From Oncomelania hupensis (lineage: Eukaryota > Mollusca > Gastropoda > Littorinimorpha > Pomatiopsidae), in assembly GCA_036898135.1 (NCBI GenBank), contig CM072527.1, positions 2,364,373 to 2,428,372 of the forward strand: DNA of 64,000 bases, read 5' to 3'. The position numbers and the translations under genes are program-made. A model generated the notes under the pieces. The model worked only from the letters and a program-made list of their open reading frames with translations. It searched no databases and had not been told where the DNA came from. Position 1 is the first letter of the stretch, and every line of letters begins with the position of its first letter. Shown in pieces: positions 54,311-64,000 of the stretch.

Positions 54311-54628
54311 AATTTAGTTGATTTCACTAGTTAGCTTGTAAAGGTGTGATAGAGATGGAACATAAATACTAGAAATAATAGCGAGAAGGAAGCTAAAAGT
54401 GGTTAGTGTAAACGACCATGTTTGGGTCCTAAGGATACGCAATCAGGTATTTGATTTACAGTTTACATCATTTTGTGTTAAAGCGGCCAAATGTCGTGAT
54501 GAATGCGTCAGTGCATGTAGGTCACTAAAACGCTGCATTATAGGTTAAACAACTCTTTAGTTCGTCGCAAGTCAAATTAGTAATAGAGCTTTCTTTCTCG
54601 TACATCCCTTCAGCTACAAGCGCCTGTG
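54311..54628. other. Unassigned sequence
   Basis: No gene or repeat seen. Confidence 0.3.
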
Positions 54629-55152
54629 CAGTACTATGGAATTCCCTTGGTAAAATATTTATTTTTACCACTTTCAGCTAAATAATCTTTATTTAGAAGC
54701 ATAATTCTCTAAATAATCACTTGTTTACAAACAATGTAAGATTTATCTAAATAGTATATTTTGTCGGTAAATAACTTATATAACAATATATTGTTTAGGT
54801 ACATAAATCATGATATATAGGTAAATAAGGCATTGTTACTAAATAAGTAATTATTTACCTAAGCCTAAATAATGCATTATTTAGCAGATTGTGCGAAATA
54901 ATTCATTATTTAGAAATGTTCCTAAATAATGATTTGTTTACCTATATAATGCATTATTTAGCAGAATTGGCTAAACAAGGTATTATTTATAAGATTTTGC
55001 ATATACTTGGCATTATTTACGTAAACCATTCATTGTTTACGGACTGGAATTTAAATTATTTAGGGGATTCGCAGATACAAGTCGAATTACCGTGAGGTTG
55101 TGTGTAGTGATAAAGAAAATTGGAAAATCGTGATCCTGTTCTGCGATTTAAA

Positions 55153-55245
55153 ATGAGGCAACTGCTTTATTTCACTCTATTTGTTTTATACGTTTGCAAC
55201 AGTATTAATATTCGAAAATGCAACGGTAACGACTCCCGAATAAAG
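55153..55245 (+). CDS. Signal-peptide-like mini-exon inside the foldback element
   Basis: 31 codons from ATG 55153: MRQLLYFTLFVLYVCNS then a polar segment with one more Cys, ending at a GTATCC donor-like site in phase 0. A longer in-frame start lies at 55120. It looks like the secretory leader of a small protein. No partner exon identified; could be chance. Confidence 0.3.
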
Positions 55246-55377
55246 GTATCCATCACTATTTCTGCACTGGGTGGGTGGGTGTTGGGGGGTGGGGTGGGGG
55301 AATGATTGCCTTCAGAGTAAATAAACATGGAGTTAGATAGACAGATAGATAGATAGACAGATACTCGGTGCTCATAG

Positions 55378-55412
55378 ATTCCAGCGGACTGCCAAGAGCC
55401 GAATCAGGACCA
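55378..55412 (-). repeat. Family B 3'-end fragment
   Basis: TTCCAGCGGACTGCCAAGAG and CCGAATCAGGACCA are the complement of the B terminus, inside the foldback cargo. Confidence 0.7.
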
Positions 55413-55418
55413 CTAAAC

Positions 55419-55574
55419 ATGGAGAACTCACCAGCTAACGGCGATCTTGTGGAAAAAGCAAACAGAAGCGTTGATTCCTGTTTTTCAACAATTCAATACT
55501 CCTGCTATGCGCTACTGCCACTTCTGCACCTATTTCTGCGTTTGAAAGTAAATAAATACAAAAAGAAAGCATAA
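55419..55574 (+). CDS. Small ORF in foldback cargo (51 aa)
   Basis: MENSPANGDLVEKANRSVDS then a hydrophobic YALLPLLHLFLRL segment and a Lys-rich end. The start has G at +4. Family unknown and expression unproven. Confidence 0.2.
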   Translation: MENSPANGDLVEKANRSVDSCFSTIQYSCYALLPLLHLFLRLKVNKYKKKA

Positions 55575-56275
55575 TTGTATTTATTCTGACGGAGATACTG
55601 AAAACTCTGAACACTCCCGCACAAAACTGACCTTAACCTTTCGTTTGTGTTCAGGACGTTACAGACATTTTATCTTCGAATTTTTGGAGTGATTTATTTT
55701 GAAAACTAAATAATTAAAACACATTTTTTATACAAAATCTTTGGAAAGGCCTTGCATTTAATTATAGAATGCAGTCACTTTATAAAAAACTAGTTTTTAA
55801 GCGAATCCTGGAATCACCTAAATAATGAAAATTGCAGTCCATAAACAATTAATTGTTCAGGTAAAAAATGCATTATTTAGCAACATCTAAATAATACATT
55901 ATTTAGCAAATTCTGCTAAATAATGCATAATATATGGAAACACGTCATTATATAGAAACATTTCTAAATAATATATTATTTTACACAATCTGCTAAATAA
56001 TGCATTTTATAGGTAAGTGATTTCTTATTTAGCAACAATAACTTATTTACCTATATCAAGATTTATTTACGTAAATAATGTATTGTTTAGGTGAATCATA
56101 AGTTAATTACAGGAAAAAATATATTAATTAGACAAATCTGACATTGTTTGTAAATAAATGATTTTTTAAAAAAATATAATATGCTTTTATATAAAGATTA
56201 TAAAGCTGAAAGTAGTATAAAAACACCGACAAAAATCGCAAATAAATATTTTACAAAGGAAATTCCATACAGTAC

Positions 56276-56763
56276 GTTGTATGAATCTACCGTATCCCAT
56301 AGGCGCTCGTGCACTCTTTAGGTTCAGTTGCACGTGTCTCGGGTTTGGTGACACAGTGTAGCAGAGACTCGCAAAGACTTACGTTTGCCTCTCAACATTG
56401 GGCGAGTGTTTGCTACGCAGTGTGTGTTGTATGGCTACAATGGCGGTTACATTTCATTGTGCAAAGTATTGGAGACAGCTGGGCCAAACATATACAGGGG
56501 ATTTCGACTGTTTGATCAGTCTCTGACACTCAGTGTGAGCCACATTCCAGATGGAAAGTGGACGCCGTACTATCACAGTCGAGACAAGCCACAAACCGGC
56601 TCAACAGATAAGATATTCTAACCTTGCGAGTTACAGTGACTTATCGTCACGTCGTCACGCACGCTGTATAAATATAGGTGTGGGAATGCGTGATAATGCA
56701 ATCTTTTTTGTGAGATATGGGTGAGCTATATAAATCCACCTATCATTATTATTATTTTATTAT

Positions 56764-56767
<4 letters not shown>
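56276..56767. other. Unassigned sequence
   Basis: A 78-codon frame (56385-56621) has no domain. AGACTCGCAAAGACTTACGT near 56365 recurs in part at 60595-60660. Confidence 0.3.
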
Positions 56768-56828
<61 letters not shown>

Positions 56829-56835
56829 TACTACT
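56768..56835. repeat. ACT microsatellite, left half
   Basis: About 20 ACT units, interrupted by the hAT-like element and resumed at 57635. Confidence 0.97.
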
Positions 56836-57634
56836 CAGTGTTTCCCACAGCTTTTTTTTCAGAGAGTCCTTGGGACTCTCTGGTGCAAAATTTCAAGAGT
56901 CCCCTTACAAAATTTGAGAGTCCCCTTACAATTCCTATATTTACCTTGATTTTGATTACCAACATCACGGACACACAAATACGCCTCAAAGTCAAACAAA
57001 GCTTTATGAATAGCCATACAACAAGCAACACAACAAAAGGAATACTGTTCTGATAAATGTTACAAAGGAATCCATCATTGACTAGAGGAACCTTAAAATC
57101 ACAGAAAATGACCATAGAACAAACATGAAATAGTCATACGACAATTTACACACATCAATCTGCATGTACTGACAAATTGTCTCTGTAAAAGCAGTTAGTG
57201 TTAGAGGTGACTAAGTCGATGACCAGAAGGAAAAAAAAGACAAAAAAATCTGTTCAACTGTGTATTACAGACAAGATCATCATCGCCAAGTCTAGGGAGA
57301 ACTGAAAATGATGATTCAACATTTAACGATTGCATCGTCTTCCGCATTTCTGCGGGTTATCGTTTTCCGTAGCCATGTGTCGAGCGACATGTTTCAGCTT
57401 TTCGGAAGCAAACAACAAGGCTGCGCATGCGTGTCAGCGCGGTCAGTGGGTAGGGGAGATCACCGCGCTTACTCGGCTCGGGCGCACGTTAGCTCAGAGG
57501 TGCCGGGATACATAACGGCAGTAAAAAAAAAAACAAACGTTGCGTCCCTTGTGACGCACCATGTTATTTTTCATGCGTCCTTTTTCAGTTTTTGTGCGTC
57601 TCTGACGCACACATGTGCGTTTTGGGAAACACTG
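56836..57634. mobile_element. Non-autonomous hAT-like element in an ACT microsatellite
   Basis: CAGTGTTTCCC at the left and GGGAAACACTG at the right form a perfect 11-bp TIR of hAT type. Flanking octamers ATACTACT and CTACTACT agree at 7/8. 799 bp with subterminal GAGAGTCC and GACGCAC repeats. No transposase. Confidence 0.85.
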
Positions 57635-57815
57635 CTACTACTACTACTGCTGCTACTACTACTACTACTGCTGCTACTGCTACTACTACTATTACTACTA
57701 CTACTATGAACAGCCATGATGATGGTAATGATGATGATGACGACGACGATGATGATGATGACGACGATGATGATGATGATGACGACGACGAGGACGATGA
57801 TAATGATGATGATGA
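57635..57815. repeat. ACT/GCT then GAT/GAC triplet arrays
   Basis: ACT/GCT to 57700, then GATGAT/GACGAC from 57716 to 57812. Confidence 0.97.
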
Positions 57816-57864
57816 TACCTTCACGCCGACACACACGCTTTACACCATTGTATTTTATTTATTT

Positions 57865-57962
57865 ATGTACTAGTTCTTATCTAGCGCTTTTCCAGCTCCA
57901 GAGGTGCTCAAGGCGCTGGCCGATACAGGAGCAAGCCGCCAGAGGCGTCCACTCATCACATA
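57865..57962 (-). mobile_element. SINE 3' fragment
   Basis: AGTTCTTATCTAGCGCTTTT then CCAGCTCCAGAGGTGCTCAA and GGCGCTGGCCGATACAGGA match the SINE end at 3990-4045. Confidence 0.75.
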
Positions 57963-58139
57963 GAGTCAATGTTGAGAGGAGGAGGAGGAGAAGGAGAAGT
58001 GGAAGAAGGAGGAGAAGGGGGATGATGAGTGGAAGGATTGGGAAGGGAGGGAGGGGGGAGTAGGGAGAGAATAACACGGATAAACAAAATAATGAGATCG
58101 ATGACCTAAAGACTAACTTTGTATTAAATTCTAACTTCG

Positions 58140-58312
<173 letters not shown>

Positions 58313-59100
58313 TCTTTAATGACACAAGACCAACAAAACATATTCAATCTATTTATAATAGGGACCCATTTAACCACGCCCCCTCGACAGTTCAGTTCAA
58401 TTCACCGATCACAATTAATATTGCCCCATTTTAAAAAACAAAAAACAATTAGCCTGCGGCATGAAAACAAATCTTTCGAAAGTATAGGTTGTTTTTTAAA
58501 TCAACAAATTCCAACAATGATGTGCCTATTACCAGCAACCGCTAGCTACTTTTCTAACGCTAAACAAATTCATCAAGTAGAGCGTATTGGTGTACCGTTA
58601 AACAGGGGAAATCACTCCCTGTCAAAACAGACATGGACACTTTTAAACTGCAGCGGTCGGTTTGAGCAATTAAAGCCCACTTCATCATTGTTTGAGGCAA
58701 TAACAAGGTTCATTGTAGGCTAAACTCATTTTCGCCAAAAGCATACAGAGCCCTTGGAATTGAGATCCCTTTACAGGCTGGGTTTTAATCCGTTTGAACT
58801 GAACACAAATCTTCAAAAGTCTGTGCAATGGAATGTATGCATACGTGCACAAACTAGACCTCGGTTAATACCCGGGTCCGAATGGAGTCAATTATTTTCA
58901 ATGCACTCGTTTCATTTAGACCCAGCAGAATGGGTTATTGGTTCGTTGGAGCCTCGGGCTTGCGTGCACTGCGGCTGACGTTAGTTGCGCAAAAGGAAGG
59001 TTTTTGTGTGAGCACTTCATCAAGAAAGCTTGTCCAACAAACTATGTCAAGGGCCACTGAAAGTGCAAGGCATACAACCTGTTGCCGCCTTGAAGTGTTT
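58313..59100. other. Mostly unassigned; SINE fragment at 58828-58900
   Basis: CAATGGAATGTATGCATACG, ACTAGACCTCGGTTAATACC and CGGGTCCGAATGGAG match a SINE body segment at 21751-21805. GTACCGTTAAACAGGGGAAA with TCACTCCCTG at 58592 recurs at 42313. No gene. Confidence 0.45.
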
Positions 59101-59215
59101 AATTTGGGGAGTGCGGTGGGAGTGGGGGGTGGGGTGGGGTGGGGAGGTAGTGGGCGTCGGTGGGGAGGGAAAAAGAGGGTAGCTACGTAGGTGGGGTGTG
59201 AGGGGGATGGGGTCC
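59101..59215. repeat. G-rich low-complexity tract
   Basis: GGTGGGGTGGGG-type repeats, G-quadruplex-prone on the plus strand. Confidence 0.85.
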
Positions 59216-59699
59216 CTGAATATTGTAATATTTCAAGAAGAAATACCTGCATCGTAACATTAATGAAACACAATCAGCGTGGTAAACTAAAGTTCCACTA
59301 AAGTACCCTGCCTCCATCAAAATTATAAATGACGATAATACCCGTAGTTGTCTACAGAAGGATTAGCTCGATATTGAGCTCGGGTTTAGTCTTTGGGTTA
59401 GAGTTACAACTAGGGTTAGGGCTAGGCCAGGTGATACTATTAAAACCTGTCCTTTCGACATTCTTTCTATTCTCTTACTATGGTTCCCTTTTTTGCACAA
59501 GATCCTCTGGATCCAGAAATTATTTTGGAGGTGTGTGTGTGGTTTTTTTTGTATTGTTTTACAGTTTAAGTAATTTACACGCACATATTTGATCTGCAAA
59601 ACATGAGAAGTCGGTTTCTTTAAGAATGTAGGAATCGGGAAGTGTTTTTTAACGGGAAAAGCGTAAAGTTCATCTAAAACTGTAAGAATCTGATGCAAA
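59216..59699. other. Unassigned sequence
   Basis: A short TTAGGG-like patch at 59413-59425; no gene recognised. Confidence 0.3.
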
Positions 59700-60045
59700 A
59701 TTGGCTCTTTCGGTCTAAAAAGGTGACCTAGTCCGTCTCAGAAAGAGGACGAAATAGGTAGGTCGACTTTTCTTCAAAATGTGCTCGAAGAAAATTTGGC
59801 TGGAATTTCTCCGTCCCGTATAGAGCACTCCCTTGTACTTAAAACACTCTCATGCACTACAACTGCACTCCCATGCACTAAAAGAGCACTCCCGTGTACT
59901 TAGAAAAAAGTGGGGTTCCGGGAGGGGGGGGGGGGGCGGGGGAAGGATTCCTAGCAAATGAACCCATTTGCAAGTAAATGAGGCCAGGTCTGATACCCAT
60001 TTGTACGTTTATGCAAGTGCACACACACACACACACACACCCACA
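59700..60045 (-). repeat. Inverse relative of the 17.7-18.4 kb repeat region
   Basis: GTGACCTAGTCCGTCTCAGA, CATGCACTACAACTGCACTC, AAAGAGCACTC and TGAACCCATTTG-type motifs correspond in order, reversed, to motifs at 17740-18370. Poly-G at 59920-59940 and CA at 60018-60050. The large palindrome is absent here. Confidence 0.6.
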
Positions 60046-60139
60046 CACACACCCACTTCTTCCCCCCCCCCCCCCCACTCTACACATAAATTATGTTTAT
60101 GACTAAAAATGAACAGTGAACCAGAGTCGTATGAACATT

Positions 60140-60365
60140 GACATAATTTAACGTCCACTACACTCGCCATTGGCAATGAGGCAATCAAGGATAACCTTCC
60201 CAGAAAAGAAGGGTTAGGGACCTTTATCAACACTGAACCATCAGAGCAATCATACTGCTGAGAGGGACAATAAAAACGCCCACTTTTAAATTGCCCACCA
60301 CGGGAATGGAACCTGGGTCATCAGTGTTCCAGGCGAACGCTCTACCACTGAGGTACGGCGATGGT
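60140..60365 (-). mobile_element. SINE with tRNA-like head, copy 2 of the 41572 family
   Basis: Minus-strand head GCCGTACCTCAGTGGTAGAG, CGTTCGCCTGGAACAC and CCAGGTTCCATTCCCG at about 60291-60360. The body shares CTCGCCATTGGCAATGAGGC-like, ACTGAACCATCAGA and ACTGCTGAG.GGACA with 41580-41690. Confidence 0.7.
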
Positions 60366-60788
60366 CACAACCCCCAGGCCCCAGAGTGTGACAGTAGAGA
60401 ATGAGGGGCACAACTCCAACAACATACAGGCTAATAATAACAGCGTTAACAGCATACGCTGAATATTATACTATAGTTTGGCTTTAGTTAGCCCAAACAG
60501 TATTTTCCTCATGAAGAATTCATCTATTCAACAATTGACAAACGCCGCTCAGTCACAAAGACTATGTAGTGTAGAGTGAGGTTTCAACAGCGCAGTTGAG
60601 ACTCGCGAGTACTTGCTCACAAGTGGAGAGAGAGGCAAACGTAAGCCTCGGCTAGTCTCAACTACGCAGTGTGGAATGAGGTTTAAAGGAGGACCAGCAA
60701 CAACTTCTTTAAATTAAAGGTGCAAGTGCACATATTTCACATCATAATGATATTCCTCTGTCATATCAACCGTTATAATTTCTGACGA
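60366..60788. other. Unassigned sequence with short inverted/direct repeats
   Basis: GTGTAGAGTGAGGTTT (60578) and GTGTGGAATGAGGTTT (60669) flank an inverted GTTGAGACT/AGTCTCAAC pair. No gene. Confidence 0.4.
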
Positions 60789-61253
60789 GTGTTCATCTCC
60801 ATCTTCCTATATCCTTGCGAAACATGGACCCTCACAGCAGATCTCCAACGAAGAATACAAAGCATGGAGATGAGGTGCTACAGAAAACTTCTGGGCATTT
60901 CCTATACCAAGCATATCACCAACGACAAAGTCCGACAGACCATCACACAAGCCATTGGACAACACGATGACCTGCTCACAGTGGTGAAAAAACGGAAACT
61001 CCGATGGTATGGCCACGTCACCAGATCATCAGGTATTGCAAAGACCATCCTGCAAGGCACGGTGCAAGGAGGTAGAAGAAGAGGGAGACCGAAAAATAGG
61101 TGGGAGGACAACATTCGAGAATGGACTGGTTTGACACTGAGCGAAACCATCAGGGTTGCCGAGGACAGAAAAAGATCGAGTCCGCTGGTTAAACGATCAT
61201 CTGTGGTGCCCCTGCGACCTCCGAGTTACGGGAACAGGATAGGATAGGATAGG
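60789..61253 (+). mobile_element. RTE-like LINE, 3' fragment 1
   Basis: A 152-codon open frame gives the C-terminal part of a LINE polyprotein after the RT catalytic motif: YPCETWTLTADLQRRIQSME, RWYGHVTRSSG, then GRRRGRPKNRWEDNIREW. This tail is typical of RTE-group elements. Truncated 5' at about 60788. It ends with AGGATAGGATAGGATAGG, a LINE-type simple tail. Near-identical over the shared part to 63600-64000. Confidence 0.85.
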
Positions 61254-62395
61254 TTCACCTTCAACGTGTATTCCATGTGAAATTTCGTTTTAAAACATGG
61301 TTTGTTTTGAATATAGTTTTCATGGATGTAATAATATTATTAATTACATAGTAGCATGCAGTAGATAATGTAATATGATTGGAAGGTGTGAGCTTGTTGA
61401 TAGTAGTTTTCATACATGAAATAATTATACCTGGGTATGGATAACATTGTGGGAGAAGGAAAGAAACGATCACATATGGAATGGAATTGGAAAAGTGAAG
61501 AAACTAAGGGAGGTGAGCAAGGATGAAACAAAGAAGAACAATGTGATTATAAAAGCCAGAGCATTGACATGTGTGTGTATATATTTGTTGTAGCTGCCTA
61601 CGGGAAGCTGGTGTAAGTTTCATACACCTGGACACACGACGTTGTCTCGGACAACGGAGAAGTGCGACTCGAGGAACATCGGCGGTCAGCCGTACTTCGT
61701 ATACCTGATCAAGTCACGTTGTCTACCCCAGACAGATAGGGCAGGCTTGCCCATCTGCCTGTCTACATCATCAACTGTTCGTCTTTCTGCCTGTCTACAA
61801 CACCAACGATTCAACCAGGCTTACTTGTGCACGGACTGCCCGCGTTACCACAGGTAACGAGTTTTCTTTTGATTTAGCTCTGGACATGCGAATGCCGGCC
61901 GTTTGAGTTCCGCAGACAGTTGAACTGGACAGTGAGGTGTCAAATATTAGTGTAAAAGATTGGTGTGAAAGACTGGTGTAAAAGATTGTTGTAAAATATT
62001 GAGGTTTGTTTATATAAAGTATTGAGAGCGTGGAACGTATATTTTGTGTTGGTTTTTGCCTGTGTTAGTGAGAATCTGTGAATTTGTGGGTGTGGTAGTT
62101 AACAGAGAGACTTGCACGCACACTTTATTTTGATCTAGGAGTCAATTATATTTGCATTCACTTAGCTATTATAAACAGGCACCCATCCAAATATTAATTC
62201 GTTACATTGACACAATGTATGTATTAACACCATGCCTGTTTTTACACTTTGTACGTATTCACACCATGTATGTGTGTATTGACACCATGTATGTATGTAT
62301 TGACACCATGTATGTATTGACATTTAAAGAAGCAATACTAGTAAACAATTTATAAAAAAGAAATTCTACACCATACATGTAGTTTAAAATCCAGA
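61254..62395. other. Unassigned sequence
   Basis: A 61580-62105 segment starts TGTTGTAGCTGCC and ends GTTAACA, weakly suggesting a solo LTR, but no target duplication was found. GTAAAAGATTGGTGTGAAAG-type short repeats lie at 61950-62002, and CACCATGTATGTATTGA repeats at 62230-62320. Confidence 0.3.
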
Positions 62396-62690
62396 CGCTC
62401 ATGTCCTAGACGGGAGAGTGCTGGCTACACAAATACACTCAACAAGCACTAGGACCTTTCCCAAATATCCCCGGTCGCTCAGGATTATTGTGCTCAGTTG
62501 TTTGGGAGTCAGACCTTGCGCCCAAAGGCTGTAAGAGGGCGGCTTGAGTTAAAATTCTGTATCGGCGAGCGCCTAGAGCAGCTATTGAGGTAGAAAATTG
62601 CTATATATAGATAGATATATATGGCTACATATAGATAGACATATATAGATAGATATATATAGATAGATATTATATATAACAATGCTTAAA
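62396..62690 (+). mobile_element. SINE copy with GATA-type tail
   Basis: CTCATGTCCTAGACGGGAGA, CGGTCGCTCAGGATTATTGT, TTGCGCCCAAAGGCTGTAAG and GTATCGGCGAGCGCC match 21525-21725 in the opposite orientation. Ends in ATAGATAGATATATAT repeats (62605-62680) instead of ATT. Confidence 0.75.
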
Positions 62691-63054
62691 AAAATTAAAA
62701 AAAATATTGGTACCATAAATCCATTGTCTTCACTTAACTACACACAGCAATTCCACAATTATCATTATGCTTTGCAGCTCATCCAGTTATTTAAAGTCTG
62801 TCCACATATTAAGTGATTTTAGTTAAACAAATGACTTGCATGACAAAGAACACAAGACAAAGACTAACAACAAAGATAAAAGTTATGTTTAAAATGAGTA
62901 CAAGGATACATTTCATTTAAAAAAAAAATTATAACTCTGCTAAAATAAAAAATAGCAAGGAAAGCAAAAGATAAAATTACAATAAATTATGAATAGCAAA
63001 ATAATCCTTTAGTGATGATCATGGCATCAAGGCTTAGCGTGCGCACACAGGCGT
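62691..63054. other. AT-rich unassigned sequence
   Basis: No gene or repeat recognised. Confidence 0.35.
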
Positions 63055-63170
63055 ACCAATACATGGACATTAAAGATCCTGATGCTCATGTCCTAGACAG
63101 GTAGTGTGCCAGACACACCAATACACCCAGCATGCACTGGTCCTGTTACCCCTGGCCTGTCTTGAGCGGT
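63055..63170 (+). mobile_element. SINE body fragment
   Basis: TAAAGATCCTGATGCTCATG, TCCTAGACAGG and ACACCCAGCATGCACTGGTC match the SINE at 21650-21745 in complement. It abuts the LINE below. Confidence 0.65.
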
Positions 63171-63224
63171 ACTGCTCTTGCGATTTCCATGCTTTTGCAA
63201 AAGTGTGGCATATTTATTGCAGGT

Positions 63225-64000
63225 CACGAAGGCACAGCAATCTCCAACCTTCGTTTTGCGGATGACATTGATGGATTGTCTGGAGAGGAACAAGAACTTG
63301 AACAGCTGGTACAGAGGCTTGACACCACCTCCAGAGCCTATGGAATGGAAATAAGTGCAGAGAAGATAACCAAAATGATGACCAACAACAACAATGGCAT
63401 CAACACGGACATCCAAGTCCAAGGCCAATCCCTCAACATAGTGCATAGCTTCAAATATTTAGGAGAAATTGTATCAGACAATGTGTCCAGACAGGAAGTC
63501 CTCTCCAGGATCGCACAAACAACTGCTGCCCTGACAAGGTTGAAGCCCATTTGGAAAGACAGGACCATCAGTCTATATTCCAAAGTAAGACTGCTGCGCT
63601 CCATTGTCATCTCCATCTTCCTATACGCTTGCGAAACATGGACCCTCACAGCAGATCTACAACGAAGAATACAAAGCATGGAGATGAGGTGCTACAGAAA
63701 ACTTCTGAGCATTTCCTATACCCAGCACATCACCAACGACGAAGTCCGACAGACCATCACACAAGCCATAGGACAACACGATGACCTGCTCACAGTGGTG
63801 AAGAAACGGAAACTCCGATGGTAGAGCCACGTCACCAGATCATCAGGCCTTGCAAAGACCATCCTGCAAGGCACAGTGCAAGGAGGTAGAAGAAGAGGGA
63901 TACCGAAAAAGGTGGGAGGACAATATTCGAGAATGGACTGGTTTGACACTGAGCGAAGCAATCAGGGTTGCCGAGGACAGAAAAAGATCGAGTCCGCTGG
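63225..64000 (+). pseudogene. RTE-like LINE, 3' fragment 2, with stop and frameshift
   Basis: Open from about 63225: NLRFADDIDGLSG carries the FADD catalytic motif (63255-63266). RT thumb (FKYLGEIVSD, LSRIAQTTAAL) and YACETWTLTADLQRR follow. A TAG at 63822-63824 replaces Tyr of RWYGHV, and a 2-bp loss near 63910 (AAAAAGG against AAAAATAGG) shifts the frame relative to 60789-61253. 5'-truncated, and runs off the window. Confidence 0.88.

Larger units (their letters stand above)
54635..56269. mobile_element. Foldback DNA transposon, 1635 bp
   Basis: Ends TATGGAATTCCCTTGG and CCAAAGG-like...AATTCCATA pair as inverted repeats. The inverted similarity continues inward for about 400 bp: TAAAATATTTATT, ACTTTCAGCT, ATAATCTTTAT, TTTACAAACAATGT and ACTTAT blocks in the same order. 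CAGTAC is duplicated at 54629-54634 and 56270-56275. Arms are packed with AAATAATGCATTATTTAG palindromes. No transposase ORF; the centre (about 55080-55800) is unrelated cargo. Confidence 0.88.

Noticed and set aside
61580..62105. Solo LTR with TGTT...AACA ends
   Set aside because: No target duplication, no second copy in the window, and ends chosen by eye; left as unassigned.

Overview
The window is nuclear DNA from an animal, most likely a marine mollusc and probably a gastropod. That placement is an inference from the mix of tRNA-derived SINEs, Ty3/gypsy elements of unusual domain order, RTE-like LINEs and very dense microsatellites. No species can be named. Gene density is very low and almost everything recognisable is repeat or mobile DNA. 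There are no operons, CRISPR arrays or bacterial features.

Layout. 0-5.5 kb: a 25-bp minisatellite, a degraded hAT-like element, a decayed tandem array, and copies of two dispersed families called here M (3.77-4.19 kb) and B (4.2-4.8 kb). 5.5-16.6 kb: two Ty3/gypsy-type LTR retrotransposons on the minus strand, the younger (10499-16102) inserted into the 5' LTR of the older (5486-16596). Both insertions have perfect 5-bp target duplications. Each encodes one intact Gag-protease-integrase polyprotein followed by a stump of reverse transcriptase whose catalytic core is missing. 16.6-18.5 kb: an AGGTCA-rich dispersed repeat and large palindromes. 18.7-23.3 kb: a tentative four-exon plus-strand gene of unknown function with SINEs in its introns. 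23.3-28.3 kb: SINEs and a foldback MITE nested in a B copy. 28.3-40 kb: a LINE 3' end and long micro- and minisatellites (24-bp unit at 34.15-36.29 kb, 29-bp unit at 38.56-39.46 kb). 40-44 kb: a 782-bp TIR element and more SINEs. 44.06-44.83 kb: the best host-gene candidate, a minus-strand exon with a signal peptide and one laminin-G-like domain. 45-52.3 kb: triplet arrays, palindromes and an expanded copy of family M. 52.3-64 kb: a B copy, a 1.6-kb foldback transposon containing a signal-peptide-like mini-exon, a hAT-like element inserted in an ACT microsatellite, SINE pieces, and two 3' fragments of an RTE-like LINE.

The retrotransposon pair is the most striking system. Integrase lies upstream of the RT remnant (the copia-like order known from Gmr1-type gypsy elements). 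Both copies share the same loss of the RT core and RNase H, yet their LTRs are near-identical, so they moved recently and must have borrowed reverse transcriptase in trans. Immediately upstream of gag both carry four perfect three-pentamer heat-shock-element-like motifs, suggesting stress-responsive transcription. All functional statements are inferred from sequence; no search was run.
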